Part shown: piece by piece, positions 1-7,084 of the stretch
How positions within the stretch are numbered: the stretch's first letter is position 1
Layout of the letters: the number at the start of each line of letters is the position of its first letter
DNA from: Candidatus Nanoarchaeia archaeon
GTDB taxonomy: Archaea; Nanobdellota; Nanobdellia; Woesearchaeales; CG1-02-33-12
DNA length: 12,287 nucleotides
Direction: 5' to 3'
Assembly: GCA_028711925.1 (NCBI GenBank)
Contig: JAQTRH010000023.1
Coordinates: 1-12,287, forward strand
Made by a program: the position numbers and the translations under genes
Notes under the pieces: model-generated
What the model saw: the letters and a program-made list of their open reading frames with translations, nothing else
Database searches by the model: none
Told to the model about the DNA's origin: nothing

Positions 1-1252
1 CCGATCTGCCCTTGTCTCTTGTTTCCTGCCAAGCCCTCATTCCGCTCTGTGCATAGCCTTCCATGCTTTTTTCAAGCGCATATTTCTTCACACTTATAGT
101 GTTATCAGCTGTTTTTTGTAAATCTCTTGCCTGCTGCAAATTTCCAATAACCATCTCCTTGTCAGCCTCGATTGATTTCCTCAGCTGATTAAGTCCTATA
201 CTTTCATTTCCTTCACTTACAGAACCTTCTTCAATCTCTTTTAACCTATTTTGTATTTTCCATTTTTCTTCAGGTGAAACATTTTTAAGTTGTTCTTCTA
301 AAATTTTTTTCTGTTCATTAAGTCTATTCAACGTATTTAACTTTGCATCAAATCCTCTTCCATAATATAATGCCCATCCCTCTCTCTCGCTTTTCTGTCC
401 TTCTAATGTTGCTTTTAGAAATGCTTCTTCAGGTGTTACTGTGTCTCTTTCTTCATCAAAATTTCTTCCTAATTTCTTTCTGTTTTCCTCTGTCATTTCT
501 TTTGCTTCATTAACAAAATCATCCCATGTTCGAGGTTTAATTATAAACTCATTTTTTTCAGTGTCAAACTTAGGAACCCTTTTCTCCCTTGGTATTACAT
601 TGTTCTCATAATCAATGTACTCTCCCTTCTCATTTTTGTTCCATTCCGGCCTGTAAACAACCTCATTTTTTCTTATCTGGTGGATTACCTGGCCTGTCTC
701 TTTGTTGACAACCCTTATTACAGCTCTCTCATCTTCTTTATCAAAACCTGAAAATTTTTTTCCATTTTCAGCCCATGGCTCTTCTGATATTGGCCTTTGA
801 AACTCTCCTGTATGGACAACGACTGAGCCGCCCATTGCAGTATCTCCTGCGAAGTCAATTGCCCTGTTTACCTCGTCCATAGCCATTTTTCTTGCCTCAT
901 CGCTGAAATTTCCCTGTTGGTCTTGGCCAGCTAATCCTGGAATTCCAACAGATGCATGCGTTGTAAGAGTAATTTCATTTGCCTGGCTAAGCTCTTTTAA
1001 AGCCTGCCTGTGATACTTGCCAAACATCCCGGGTGTTTCAGCCTGTTGAGAACCACGGCCAGCTCCCATAAACTGTATCTCAAGGCTGCTTGCGCCCGCC
1101 CTTATCTTACTTTCAATTTCAGGAATATTTCTTGCTCCAATCCCCATTGCCATAGCTATTCCTACCTGGTCAATATCCAAAACCTTTTCTCTGTCTTCTG
1201 CAAAGCTTTTTATGTAGCTTCTGTCCATCGGTGAATTGTATCCGTAAATCAT
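1..1252 (-). CDS. Endonuclease IV / xylose-isomerase-like TIM-barrel protein, partial (left edge)
   Basis: The reading frame is open from an ATG at 1252 to the window edge, giving at least 417 residues without a stop; the C-terminus lies outside. Residues about 30-160 resemble the first half of an AP endonuclease 2-type TIM barrel: a glycine-rich start (MAMGIGARN), a strand SSLEIQFMG near 56-63, a strand ending in a histidine (LTTHAS, H99) and a further strand with a histidine (VVVHTGE, H147). H99 and H147 sit where this superfamily carries metal-binding histidines. Residues about 160-385 are charged and lysine/glutamate-rich and look like a long insertion; the helix after that (YALEKSMEGYAQSGMRAW) could resume the barrel. 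The start lies one base after the stop of the upstream 183-aa gene, so the two are co-transcribed. The fold call is by eye; the substrate is unknown (DNA abasic sites or a sugar are both possible). Confidence 0.55.
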   Translation of the reverse strand, partial: MIYGYNSPMDRSYIKSFAEDREKVLDIDQVGIAMAMGIGARNIPEIESKIRAGASSLEIQFMGAGRGSQQAETPGMFGKYHRQALKELSQANEITLTTHASVGIPGLAGQDQQGNFSDEARKMAMDEVNRAIDFAGDTAMGGSVVVHTGEFQRPISEEPWAENGKKFSGFDKEDERAVIRVVNKETGQVIHQIRKNEVVYRPEWNKNEKGEYIDYENNVIPREKRVPKFDTEKNEFIIKPRTWDDFVNEAKEMTEENRKKLGRNFDEERDTVTPEEAFLKATLEGQKSEREGWALYYGRGFDAKLNTLNRLNEQKKILEEQLKNVSPEEKWKIQNRLKEIEEGSVSEGNESIGLNQLRKSIEADKEMVIGNLQQARDLQKTADNTISVKKYALEKSMEGYAQSGMRAWQETRDKGRS

Positions 1253-1253
1253 T

Positions 1254-1805
1254 TTATCTTGTCCTGTACATGTTTTTTATCCAGTTTGCTATTCCCATAG
1301 CCATATTGAGCTGGTCAGCTATCTTTTCACCTATAGTTCCGACATATGTTCCTCTTCCGATTTCATCCTGCCTTTCCCTTGCAACTGCCTGCGCTGCATA
1401 GGCCTCATTAAGCTGCTCCCTGGTAACGCTGCCTGTCTGCCTTACTTGGTTGTAAAGGTCTTCTACTCTATTGACTACATTTTCTGTTGACTGTCTTCTC
1501 AGTTCTCGTGTCAGCATGCTGTAATCTGCCTGCTGTTTTAGCTGTTCTTCAGAAACCTCTGGCTTTTCTTTTTGAATAACATCATCAATACTTTCAGGCA
1601 CAAATAATTTTTCTATATTAACCTCTCTATTTTCTGGGATAGGTATATTTTTTGTTTCCTGACTTATCTGAATTTCCTCTATAGACTGATTAATCAGATT
1701 TTCAGTTTCATTGAGCTCTTTTTTGCTTTTTTCCTGAATCTCTTTTAGTTTTTTTATCCTTTCTTCAGGAGACAGGTTTTTTGTTTTATCTATTTCATCT
1801 CCCAT
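1254..1805 (-). CDS. Hypothetical charged helical protein, middle gene of a three-gene operon
   Basis: I do not recognise this 183-residue protein. The N-terminal 50 residues are rich in K and E with heptad-like spacing (PEERIKKLKEIQEKSKKEL) and probably form a coiled coil. A proline-containing linker follows (about 55-85), then an R/E/Q-rich helical stretch (about 90-150) and a short C-terminal segment with modest hydrophobicity (QLNMAMGIANWIKNMYRTR). There is no signal peptide, no clear membrane segment and no cysteine motif. It begins 4 bases after the stop of the 476-aa gene and ends 1 base before the start of the TIM-barrel gene. This packing suggests a single transcript and possibly a shared complex. 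Upstream of the ATG is only a weak SD-like GGTAAG. Confidence 0.75.
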   Translation of the reverse strand: MGDEIDKTKNLSPEERIKKLKEIQEKSKKELNETENLINQSIEEIQISQETKNIPIPENREVNIEKLFVPESIDDVIQKEKPEVSEEQLKQQADYSMLTRELRRQSTENVVNRVEDLYNQVRQTGSVTREQLNEAYAAQAVARERQDEIGRGTYVGTIGEKIADQLNMAMGIANWIKNMYRTR

Positions 1806-1809
1806 ATTC

Positions 1810-3240
1810 TTACCAGCTTATCATACCATGAGCTTTTCTGAAATTTTTATATACCATCCACATTGATCCTGCAACATTGGCTGCTGCTGCTTTTTTTTCA
1901 TTATCCTGTTGTATTTTAGTCATCTTTGGGCCTTCATCCTTGTTGTCCTTCCCTATTCCAGAAAAAGCAGTTTTTATTTCCTTGAATCCGTTGAAAATAG
2001 ATAAAAAGGGGTCTAATGCTGAATCCTGCTTTGGCTTTTCCTGCTGTTTTTCCTTAACTTCCTCGCCTGATTCTTTAAGATATCTTTCAAACTCTTCTCC
2101 AAGGGCGTCCATTGCAGCTGAAATTGAGTTGTCAACAAAATCTCCTAAAAGCTCCATATCCTCTTTGTTTCTATAAGCGATGTATTTTTCTATCTGCTTG
2201 TCTGTCCAGGCATAAGCCCTCATTTTTATGTCAACCTGGCCTGCATGTATCGGGCCTCTCTGATAGCCCTCGCTTACAAATTTCATATCAGGCACTGTTG
2301 TAAATTGGAAGTTAATCAAAATGCATGATTTATACAGTTTGCTTTTTACCCTTCCTGTTGTGTAATCAACGGGAAGCCTTTTTGCAAGAAACTCAATTTC
2401 CACCATAGAGTTTTCAAATGCTCCAACGATTTCAGGGCTATCCATCTTTTTTTCAGAAGAATGCAGCATTTTTATGTACTTTAAGTAAGGCTTTACCCAG
2501 CTCATGTACATTTTTATAACATCATAATGCTGCCTCATGAACTTTAATGTAAATTTCCTTCTGTTTTTAAGCTCTTTATATGTCTCTTCTTTCCATGCCA
2601 GAAATGCCCTTAACTTCCTTTTTAGTACTTCTTTAACTTTCCTGTTAAACTTTAATTCATTAACCACACTGTCCACATCCTTGCTTGTGTTTGGGTGAGT
2701 GCTGAAAAATAAGTCAGGAAGCACAGTGAATTCAAGCTCTCTTGCCATTCCATAAACAGATGCAGGGCTTTTTGCTCCCCCTTCAACCATATCAATCCAT
2801 ACTCCTTTTAATGTTATTTCAGCGCTTTCCCTGCTTGCGCTTTCGTAATTAAAGCTGTCATCATAATAAGACAACCTTTCATCAAGTATCCTTAACTCTC
2901 TAACAATCTGAAAAAGCTCCTTGACCATTTTTCCTATTGTTGCCAAATATTGGGAAACCTTATCTTGATAAGCTCCTGCACGCTGCGTTGAGACGCCAAA
3001 GAAAGTTGAGCTAGGTGATGCTGCCGAAATATCCATAATCTTTACAATATCTTTAAATCCCATACCTATTTTAAGACAGTCTAATGTCCAGAAATATGTT
3101 TCCTCTATTGATTTGCTTGCTGTTGCATACCTTAACCAGTATCTTTTTATTGGCTTTGGATAACCAGTGGGCATATCCTTGTCAAGATATGCATCCTCTG
3201 CTCTTTCCTCTTCAAAGTCAAAATCCTTTAAATCAGCCAA
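1810..3240 (-). CDS. Hypothetical 476-aa helical protein, first gene of a three-gene operon (TTG start)
   Basis: The family is not recognised. The product is mostly helical and soluble in appearance, with no signal peptide or transmembrane segment. Its N-terminus is acidic (DFDFEEERAEDAYLDKD). An aromatic segment follows (KPIKRYWLRYATASKSIEET, about 29-48), then long helices with many basic residues (about 95-120 and 197-260) and a probable beta-containing segment near 300-345. The tail of about 85 residues is charged and low in complexity, with a lysine/glutamine-rich linker near 395-407. The start is TTG at 3240, because AGAGGTGA lies four bases upstream and matches the archaeal 16S 3' end well; the next methionine (residue 23) has no such site. 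A TATA-like box at 3274-3284 would give a short leader carrying that SD. It probably leads an operon with the 183-aa and TIM-barrel genes. Confidence 0.75.
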   Translation of the reverse strand: MADLKDFDFEEERAEDAYLDKDMPTGYPKPIKRYWLRYATASKSIEETYFWTLDCLKIGMGFKDIVKIMDISAASPSSTFFGVSTQRAGAYQDKVSQYLATIGKMVKELFQIVRELRILDERLSYYDDSFNYESASRESAEITLKGVWIDMVEGGAKSPASVYGMARELEFTVLPDLFFSTHPNTSKDVDSVVNELKFNRKVKEVLKRKLRAFLAWKEETYKELKNRRKFTLKFMRQHYDVIKMYMSWVKPYLKYIKMLHSSEKKMDSPEIVGAFENSMVEIEFLAKRLPVDYTTGRVKSKLYKSCILINFQFTTVPDMKFVSEGYQRGPIHAGQVDIKMRAYAWTDKQIEKYIAYRNKEDMELLGDFVDNSISAAMDALGEEFERYLKESGEEVKEKQQEKPKQDSALDPFLSIFNGFKEIKTAFSGIGKDNKDEGPKMTKIQQDNEKKAAAANVAGSMWMVYKNFRKAHGMISW

Positions 3241-3244
3241 AAAA

Positions 3245-3252
3245 TCACCTCT
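3245..3252 (-). promoter_or_regulatory. Strong ribosome binding site that sets the TTG start of the 476-aa gene
   Basis: On the minus strand this reads AGAGGTGA, followed by four T and then TTG. It pairs with the archaeal anti-SD (core CACCUC). It is among the best SD matches in a window where most lead genes have none, and it decides the non-ATG start at 3240. Confidence 0.75.
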
Positions 3253-3273
3253 CTTATCCTTAAATAAGTTTTT

Positions 3274-3284
3274 TTATTTATAAT
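3274..3284 (-). promoter_or_regulatory. TATA-like promoter element for the three-gene operon
   Basis: On the minus strand it reads TTATAAATAAA, preceded by a purine-rich BRE-like GCGAAAGAA. Centred near 3279, it predicts a transcript start near 3253 and a leader of about a dozen bases that contains the SD. The upstream (BRE) end lies immediately beside the stop codon of the GTPase gene. Confidence 0.5.
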
Positions 3285-3291
3285 TCTTTCG

Positions 3292-3861
3292 CTATTTGCC
3301 GCTTATTATCTCGACTACATCCTGGTTTTTCAGCAGATGCTCTTTTCCAACAGGCATTTTCTTTTTTACATCGATTGCCTTTATAAAATTTTTTCCAAAA
3401 TCAGTATGCAATTTATAAGCAAAATCAAGCGCTGTTGTTCCCGGAGGCATTAAAAAACAGTCAGGGAGAACATTGCCATCAGAGTCAGCAAGCTTGTTTA
3501 CACCTCCTGGAAAAATAGCTATATAATCAAGCAATTCAAATACAGCTGAGTTAATTGTTTGCTGCACCCCAGTACTTTTGAATTTTTCGAGAACATTGTT
3601 TTTTATGAAATCAAGCGCTTTTTTTTGTTTTTCATTTAGTTTTTCAGTATTAATTATTTGGAAATCAGAATTTCCTGGGATGTAACTAATAAGGTTGTTT
3701 TTTGATGCTTCTCTTAATGCTAACTCTGATTCAGCGCTGCATCCAATAATCAAATGATTAGGAAATTCTTTTTTCATTCTTCCTAGATTCTCAGTTGAAG
3801 TTTTAACATCAATTTTATTTGCAGCAATAATCATTTTTTTTGTTTTTTTCCTGAGTTCCAT
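3292..3861 (-). CDS. ychF: C-terminal half of YchF-type GTPase (G4 motif and TGS domain), severed by an in-frame stop
   Basis: This 189-residue open segment is the second half of an archaeal YchF/Obg-superfamily translation-associated NTPase. It begins in the middle of the G domain (MELRKKTKKMIIAANKIDV), so it carries the base-specificity motif NKID at residues 15-18 but not the P-loop. From about residue 114 it holds a C-terminal TGS domain (LPDCFLMPPGTTALDFAYKL, ending DVVEIISGK). It is in the same frame as the N-terminal half: codons run through 3862-3879 (NLKEIS) to the TAA at 3880-3882, and N-plus-C would make a normal protein of about 402 residues. No SD lies before the internal ATG at 3861, so separate initiation is doubtful; I place the start there only because it is the first methionine. 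Stop codon is TAG. Confidence 0.8.
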   Translation of the reverse strand: MELRKKTKKMIIAANKIDVKTSTENLGRMKKEFPNHLIIGCSAESELALREASKNNLISYIPGNSDFQIINTEKLNEKQKKALDFIKNNVLEKFKSTGVQQTINSAVFELLDYIAIFPGGVNKLADSDGNVLPDCFLMPPGTTALDFAYKLHTDFGKNFIKAIDVKKKMPVGKEHLLKNQDVVEIISGK

Positions 3862-3879
3862 TGATATTTCTTTTAGATT

Positions 3880-3882
3880 TTA
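3880..3882 (-). other. In-frame TAA interrupting the YchF-type GTPase gene
   Basis: Codons on the minus strand read TGG ACA GAG TAA AAT CTA AAA GAA. Both flanks are in one frame and both encode conserved family sequence, so the lesion is a single stop codon rather than a frameshift. A GAA-to-TAA change (one base) would explain it. TAA ends most other genes here (hisS, bud32, the propeller gene), so it is not reassigned genome-wide. Confidence 0.85.
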
Positions 3883-4500
3883 CTCTGTCCATGAAAGTAT
3901 ATTGTTTCTGTCAAGTTTTAAATTATTGAGCACTTCTTCAACCATTTCTTCTGTTACCTTTAGCCCGCTTAGATGGCTTGTAAGGTCCTTAACAATTTTT
4001 ATGTCATGGTCTTTTTCCTGCTGTACACTTCGTGCAAACTTATCCCACCCTTTTTTTATCAACCTTAAGTACCACATGTCAAGCTCAACCTCAAGAAACT
4101 TTATGTCATTGCACGGATTGTATGAGCCGGGCTCAACAGGCTCTCCGTTTTCATTTGTACTGCCGGAGGCATCAACAACATGTATTAATGCATCGGCCTG
4201 CCTTAAGTCATCCAGGAACTGGTTTCCCATTCCCTTGCCTTCATAAGCGCCTGGAACAAGACCAGCAACATCTATTAAATCAACAGGAACAAATCGATTA
4301 TGTTCTATGCAATAACCTTCTCTTGGATTGCACTGGACATTAAAGAACTTGTCTGCGCACTCTATCCTTACATATCCAATTCCATGGTTTGGCTTTATAG
4401 TTGCAAAAGGATAATTTTGTATCTCAACATTCGCTAAAGTAAGGGCCTTAAAAAAAGTACTTTTTCCAACATTTGCCTTTCCCACAACACCGACTAGCAT
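3880..4500 (-). CDS. ychF: N-terminal half of YchF-type GTPase (P-loop to middle of G domain), ends at premature TAA
   Basis: The 206-residue segment opens with a clear P-loop, GKANVGKST at residues 7-15. The switch region (NYPFATIKPNHG) and the G3 region DVAGLVPGAYEGKG at 77-90 follow. The archaeal-type cysteine-containing insert (CNPREGYC, C57 and C64) lies between them. It ends ILSWTE followed by TAA, exactly where archaeal homologues as I recall them continue with a WTEEDL-like sequence into the rest of the G domain. The NKxD motif and TGS domain are in the same frame just downstream. YchF-type NTPases bind ribosomes and are thought to act in translation or stress signalling. The gene is divergent from hisS and has a TATA box about 27 bases before the ATG with no SD, so it is probably leaderless. 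Whether a working protein is made depends on the nature of the stop. Confidence 0.85.
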   Translation of the reverse strand: MLVGVVGKANVGKSTFFKALTLANVEIQNYPFATIKPNHGIGYVRIECADKFFNVQCNPREGYCIEHNRFVPVDLIDVAGLVPGAYEGKGMGNQFLDDLRQADALIHVVDASGSTNENGEPVEPGSYNPCNDIKFLEVELDMWYLRLIKKGWDKFARSVQQEKDHDIKIVKDLTSHLSGLKVTEEMVEEVLNNLKLDRNNILSWTE

Positions 4501-4521
4501 TTTAATTTATTACAGGGCACA

Positions 4522-4532
4522 TTATATAAATA
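4522..4532 (-). promoter_or_regulatory. TATA box of the YchF-type GTPase gene (leaderless)
   Basis: On the minus strand it reads TATTTATATAA, preceded by AGAAACT as a possible BRE. Its centre near 4527 is 27 bases before the ATG at 4500, the distance expected when transcription starts at the start codon. No SD is present between the box and the ATG. Confidence 0.6.
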
Positions 4533-4570
4533 AGTTTCTAAAGCTTTAAAAATCAAAAGGTTTATTAACA

Positions 4571-4579
4571 TTTAATAAA
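4571..4579 (+). promoter_or_regulatory. Candidate TATA box of hisS
   Basis: TTTAATAAA is centred about 24 bases before the ATG at 4599, fitting a leaderless start. TTTATTAA at 4561-4568 and CTTTAAAA near 4544 are alternatives that would give short leaders. The 98-base divergent gap 4501-4598 holds only these AT-rich elements. Confidence 0.35.
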
Positions 4580-4598
4580 GAATAAAGCATGATTTAAT

Positions 4599-5915
4599 AT
4601 GGCAAAGGAATTCGAGATTGCAAAGGGAGTAAAAGACTGGTATGGGGAGGATGCCATACTGAGGAATGAAATAAAGGATACTCTAAGAAGAGTTTTTGAG
4701 ATGTACGGCTATAATCCTGTTGAAACCCCTATGATTGAAAGAGAATCAACCATGAAATTCAAAGGAGGAGATGAAATACAGAAAGAAATATTCACTCTTC
4801 AAGACCAGGGCAAAAGAAAACTTGCCTTAAGGTTTGACCAGACACTTCCATTGGCAAGATTTGTTGCATCAAATAAAGATATAAAATTTCCTTATAAGAG
4901 ATATGTAATTGGGGAAGTATTTAGAGATGGTCCAACCCAACCAGAACAAGGGCGTTATAGAATTTTCACTCAGTGTGATGCTGATGTTCTTGGAGTAAAG
5001 GGTATGAAAGCTGAGGCAGAGCTTCTTGCACTTGCGAAAAGGTGCTTTAAGGAGCTTGGCCTGGGCAATATAGTTGTAAAGATAAATAACAGGAAGCTGC
5101 TTGACGGAATACTTGATTATACAGGAGTTAAGGAAAACCAAAAATTAAATGTTATAACATGCCTTGATAAAATGGATAAGATTGGAATTGAGGGAGTTAA
5201 AAAAGAGCTGAATGAATTGTTAGATAAAAAAATTGTTAACAGCATTGTTTCATTGATTTCAAAAAAGAAAAATAACCAAGAAACATATGAATCTCTCAAA
5301 AAAGTTGTTTCATCAGAAAAAGGAAAACAGGGTCTGGATGAAGTAAAAGAGCTTGTTAACTATGTGAAAAAAATTAAAATTGATTTTGTTGATTTTGACC
5401 CAAGCCTTGCTCGCGGTTTAGATTATTACACCGGCACAACAATTGAAGTTTTTCTTAAGGATAAATCTATTGTAAAGTCAGCTGTTCTTGCAGGCGGGCG
5501 TTACGATAACATGATATCTGCTTTTATAGGAAGCAAGAATGAGATTCCTGCTGTCGGTTTTTCATTTGGGCTTGAAAGAGTTGCTATGATATTAAGGGAA
5601 ACAAGAAAAAAACTGAAAAAGTCAAACACGCAGCTATATTTAATACCTATAAATACAGCTGATGAATGCTTTAAGATTGCTGAAGAAATAAGAAACAAGG
5701 GAATAAATGTTGATATTGATTTAAAGGAAAGAAAAATGGGAGCTGCGATAAACTACGCTGACTCTCTTGGAATAGGATATATTGGAATCATTGGCGAGGA
5801 TGAAATCAAGGAAAAATCCGTTTCAGTGAAAAACCTTAAAACAAGGCAGCAGAAAAAAATCAAAGTCAAGGATATCAAAAAGTTCATAACTAAAAATAAT
5901 TCGAAAATTTTATAA
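4599..5915 (+). CDS. hisS: Histidyl-tRNA synthetase
   Basis: This class II synthetase charges tRNA-His with histidine in the cytoplasm using ATP. The 438-residue length is typical of archaeal and bacterial HisRS. The N-terminus (IAKGVKDWYGEDAILRNEI) and motif 1 (NPVETPMIE, about 39-47) lead into motif 2 with EVFRDGPTQPEQGRYRIFTQ at about 106-125. The histidine-specific signature RGLDYYTGT is at 272-280 and motif 3 (GFSFGLERV) at 320-328. From about 345 onward is the HGTP-type anticodon-binding domain (QLYLIPINTADECFKIAEEI). A lysine-rich segment at about 205-265 is the insertion domain. All catalytic motifs look intact. It is divergent from the GTPase gene, and the promoter of the next gene overlaps its 3' end. 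Start chosen at the first ATG, with no SD. Confidence 0.97.
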   Translation: MAKEFEIAKGVKDWYGEDAILRNEIKDTLRRVFEMYGYNPVETPMIERESTMKFKGGDEIQKEIFTLQDQGKRKLALRFDQTLPLARFVASNKDIKFPYKRYVIGEVFRDGPTQPEQGRYRIFTQCDADVLGVKGMKAEAELLALAKRCFKELGLGNIVVKINNRKLLDGILDYTGVKENQKLNVITCLDKMDKIGIEGVKKELNELLDKKIVNSIVSLISKKKNNQETYESLKKVVSSEKGKQGLDEVKELVNYVKKIKIDFVDFDPSLARGLDYYTGTTIEVFLKDKSIVKSAVLAGGRYDNMISAFIGSKNEIPAVGFSFGLERVAMILRETRKKLKKSNTQLYLIPINTADECFKIAEEIRNKGINVDIDLKERKMGAAINYADSLGIGYIGIIGEDEIKEKSVSVKNLKTRQQKKIKVKDIKKFITKNNSKIL

Positions 5916-5916
5916 A
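5908..5916 (+). promoter_or_regulatory. TATA box of the first paralogue, embedded in the 3' end of hisS
   Basis: TTTTATAAA follows a BRE-like TCGAAAA and is centred 27 bases before the ATG at 5939. It overlaps the hisS stop codon. A pyrimidine-rich stretch (TTTTTTCTTT) runs up to the ATG and no SD is present, so transcription is predicted to begin at or very near the start codon. Confidence 0.6.
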
Positions 5917-5938
5917 GACAGTAAATAATTTTTTCTTT

Positions 5939-6514
5939 ATGGCCATACTTGCAGCAAAGTGGAGAGTAAAGTACAAAGGGATTTTTGATATAAAAGCATT
6001 GTACGAATATCTTTATCACTGGTCCCAGGAAGATGGATGGTTTAATGGAAAAGACACTGATTTTAATGAAGTTTTTCATGGTCAGCACGAGTATCCTGGA
6101 GGGTCAAAAGAGCTGTGGATATGGTGGAGGCTTGATAAGGTTCCTAATGACAGCAGCTACTTTAAGTATGAGCTTGACCTTGACTGGCACGCTGTTCCTC
6201 CATTTAAAGATGTAGAGATAGTTCATAATGGAAAAAAATTAAAACTAGCCAGCTGTGATCTTGAGATGCAACTTCATGCAAGGGTTGTTACAGACTATAA
6301 TGGGACATGGGGTAAGCATTGGCTTTTAAAGCATTTTGAAGCATTTTATTGGAAAGTTCTTATGAAGCAGCAGTTTGAAAAACAAAAACTTGAGCTTTAC
6401 AGAGAAGCTTATAGGCTTCAGGATATAATAAAAGATTATTGGAGATTATACAAAGGAGTTGAAGAAGACCAGGCAGAAGCAGGATTCTGGCCACCAGGAA
6501 CTATTGGAGAATAA
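5939..6514 (+). CDS. Paralogue 1 of a three-member tandem family, function unknown
   Basis: I do not recognise the family. The 191-residue protein shares an ordered set of motifs with the next two genes. These are KYKGIFDIKALYEYLYHW near residues 11-28, a DSSYFKYEL segment near 71-79, DVEIVHNGKKLKLAS at 91-105, and DYNGTW at 119-124. It is unusually rich in tryptophan, including ELWIWWRLD at 58-66, and has a longer, charged helical C-terminus (about 135-191) ending in a proline/glycine-rich tail. There is no signal peptide, membrane segment or metal motif. The layout suggests an N-terminal helix, a central beta-rich core and C-terminal helices. It has its own leaderless promoter and no close link to hisS beyond overlap of the promoter with the hisS end. 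Confidence 0.85.
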   Translation: MAILAAKWRVKYKGIFDIKALYEYLYHWSQEDGWFNGKDTDFNEVFHGQHEYPGGSKELWIWWRLDKVPNDSSYFKYELDLDWHAVPPFKDVEIVHNGKKLKLASCDLEMQLHARVVTDYNGTWGKHWLLKHFEAFYWKVLMKQQFEKQKLELYREAYRLQDIIKDYWRLYKGVEEDQAEAGFWPPGTIGE

Positions 6515-6523
6515 TCCGAAAGC

Positions 6524-6533
6524 TTTATATATA
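6524..6533 (+). promoter_or_regulatory. TATA box of paralogue 2 (leaderless), sets the start at 6555
   Basis: TTTATATATA follows CCGAAAGC (BRE-like) and is centred 27 bases before the ATG at 6555. The arrangement CGAAA, TATA box, AATTTTT-CTTT, ATG closely repeats that of paralogue 1, consistent with duplication of gene plus promoter. Confidence 0.7.
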
Positions 6534-6554
6534 AAAATCGCAATTTTTCTTTTT

Positions 6555-7082
6555 ATGTCAAACACACATGCTATGCCTAACGAGTTTCTTAAGTATAAGG
6601 GAATTTTTGATATGGAACTTCTTTACAAGACATTGAGAAGGTGGTTTACAAGAAGAGAATATTATCTTGAAGAGCCAACTTACAAAAGCAAGCCCACTGC
6701 AATGGGAGGAACAGAGGACGAGATAGAGCTAAAAGGATACAGGAAAGAAACTGACTACTTTAAATTTTGGGTAACTGTTTACATACACACATGGGACCTC
6801 AAGACAATAGAAGTGATAAAGGACGGCAAAAAGAAAAAAATGAATCAGGGAAGGATGAAAATAACTTTTGGAGGTTATATTGAGTCAGACTATCAGAATA
6901 GATGGCAGTCAACACCTTTTTTAAAATGGCTTAACAGCCTTTATGAAAATTATATAATCAAGCCTGAAATAAGCAATGTATATGAAGACAAGTTATATTA
7001 TTACATACTAAAACTTTATGACCTTGCAAAGGAATGCATTGGCATGGAAACTAAGGGCTCAGAATATACTGATATGTGGTGA
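6555..7082 (+). CDS. Paralogue 2 of the tandem family, function unknown
   Basis: The product is 175 residues with the start placed at 6555. The frame is open further upstream, to 6459, but that extension would overlap paralogue 1 and read through the promoter, and it adds residues with no similarity to the paralogues. Motifs matching its neighbours are KYKGIFDMELLYKTLRRW at 13-30, ETDYFKFWV at 65-73, TIEVIKDGKKKKMNQGRMKI at 84-103 and the following FGGYIESDYQNRW at 105-117. It is closest to paralogue 3, with which it shares KMNQG and the DY-NRW motif almost exactly. The protein is basic in its core and aromatic-rich, with no membrane segment or signal peptide. The stop codon abuts paralogue 3, so the two are probably translated from one transcript. 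Confidence 0.85.
   Translation: MSNTHAMPNEFLKYKGIFDMELLYKTLRRWFTRREYYLEEPTYKSKPTAMGGTEDEIELKGYRKETDYFKFWVTVYIHTWDLKTIEVIKDGKKKKMNQGRMKITFGGYIESDYQNRWQSTPFLKWLNSLYENYIIKPEISNVYEDKLYYYILKLYDLAKECIGMETKGSEYTDMW
7078..7082 (+). promoter_or_regulatory. SD-like GGTGA overlapping the stop of paralogue 2, before paralogue 3
   Basis: GGTGA matches the archaeal anti-SD and lies two bases before the ATG at 7085, overlapping the TGA of the upstream gene. It favours the ATG at 7085 over the in-frame GTGs at 7076 and 7079 and suggests translational coupling. Confidence 0.45.
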
Positions 7083-7084
7083 GA

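Noticed and set aside
1010..1234. Plus-strand open frames opposite the left operon (also 1877-2176 and 2112-2303)
   Set aside because: They are opposite coherent minus-strand genes, have atypical composition with many Ser, Leu and Cys, and have no promoter or SD.
3880..3882. Pyrrolysine or selenocysteine recoding at the internal stop
   Set aside because: The codon is TAA, whereas those recodings use TAG and TGA.
3902..4343. Plus-strand open frames opposite the GTPase gene
   Set aside because: They are antisense shadows of a conserved GTPase sequence.
6459..6554. N-terminal extension of paralogue 2 starting at 6459
   Set aside because: It overlaps paralogue 1 and reads through a good TATA box, and has no similarity to the paralogues; the leaderless start at 6555 fits better.
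7076..7084. GTG starts at 7076 and 7079 for paralogue 3
   Set aside because: The ATG at 7085 is preceded by GGTGA and avoids overlap with the upstream coding sequence beyond the stop; GTG remains possible.
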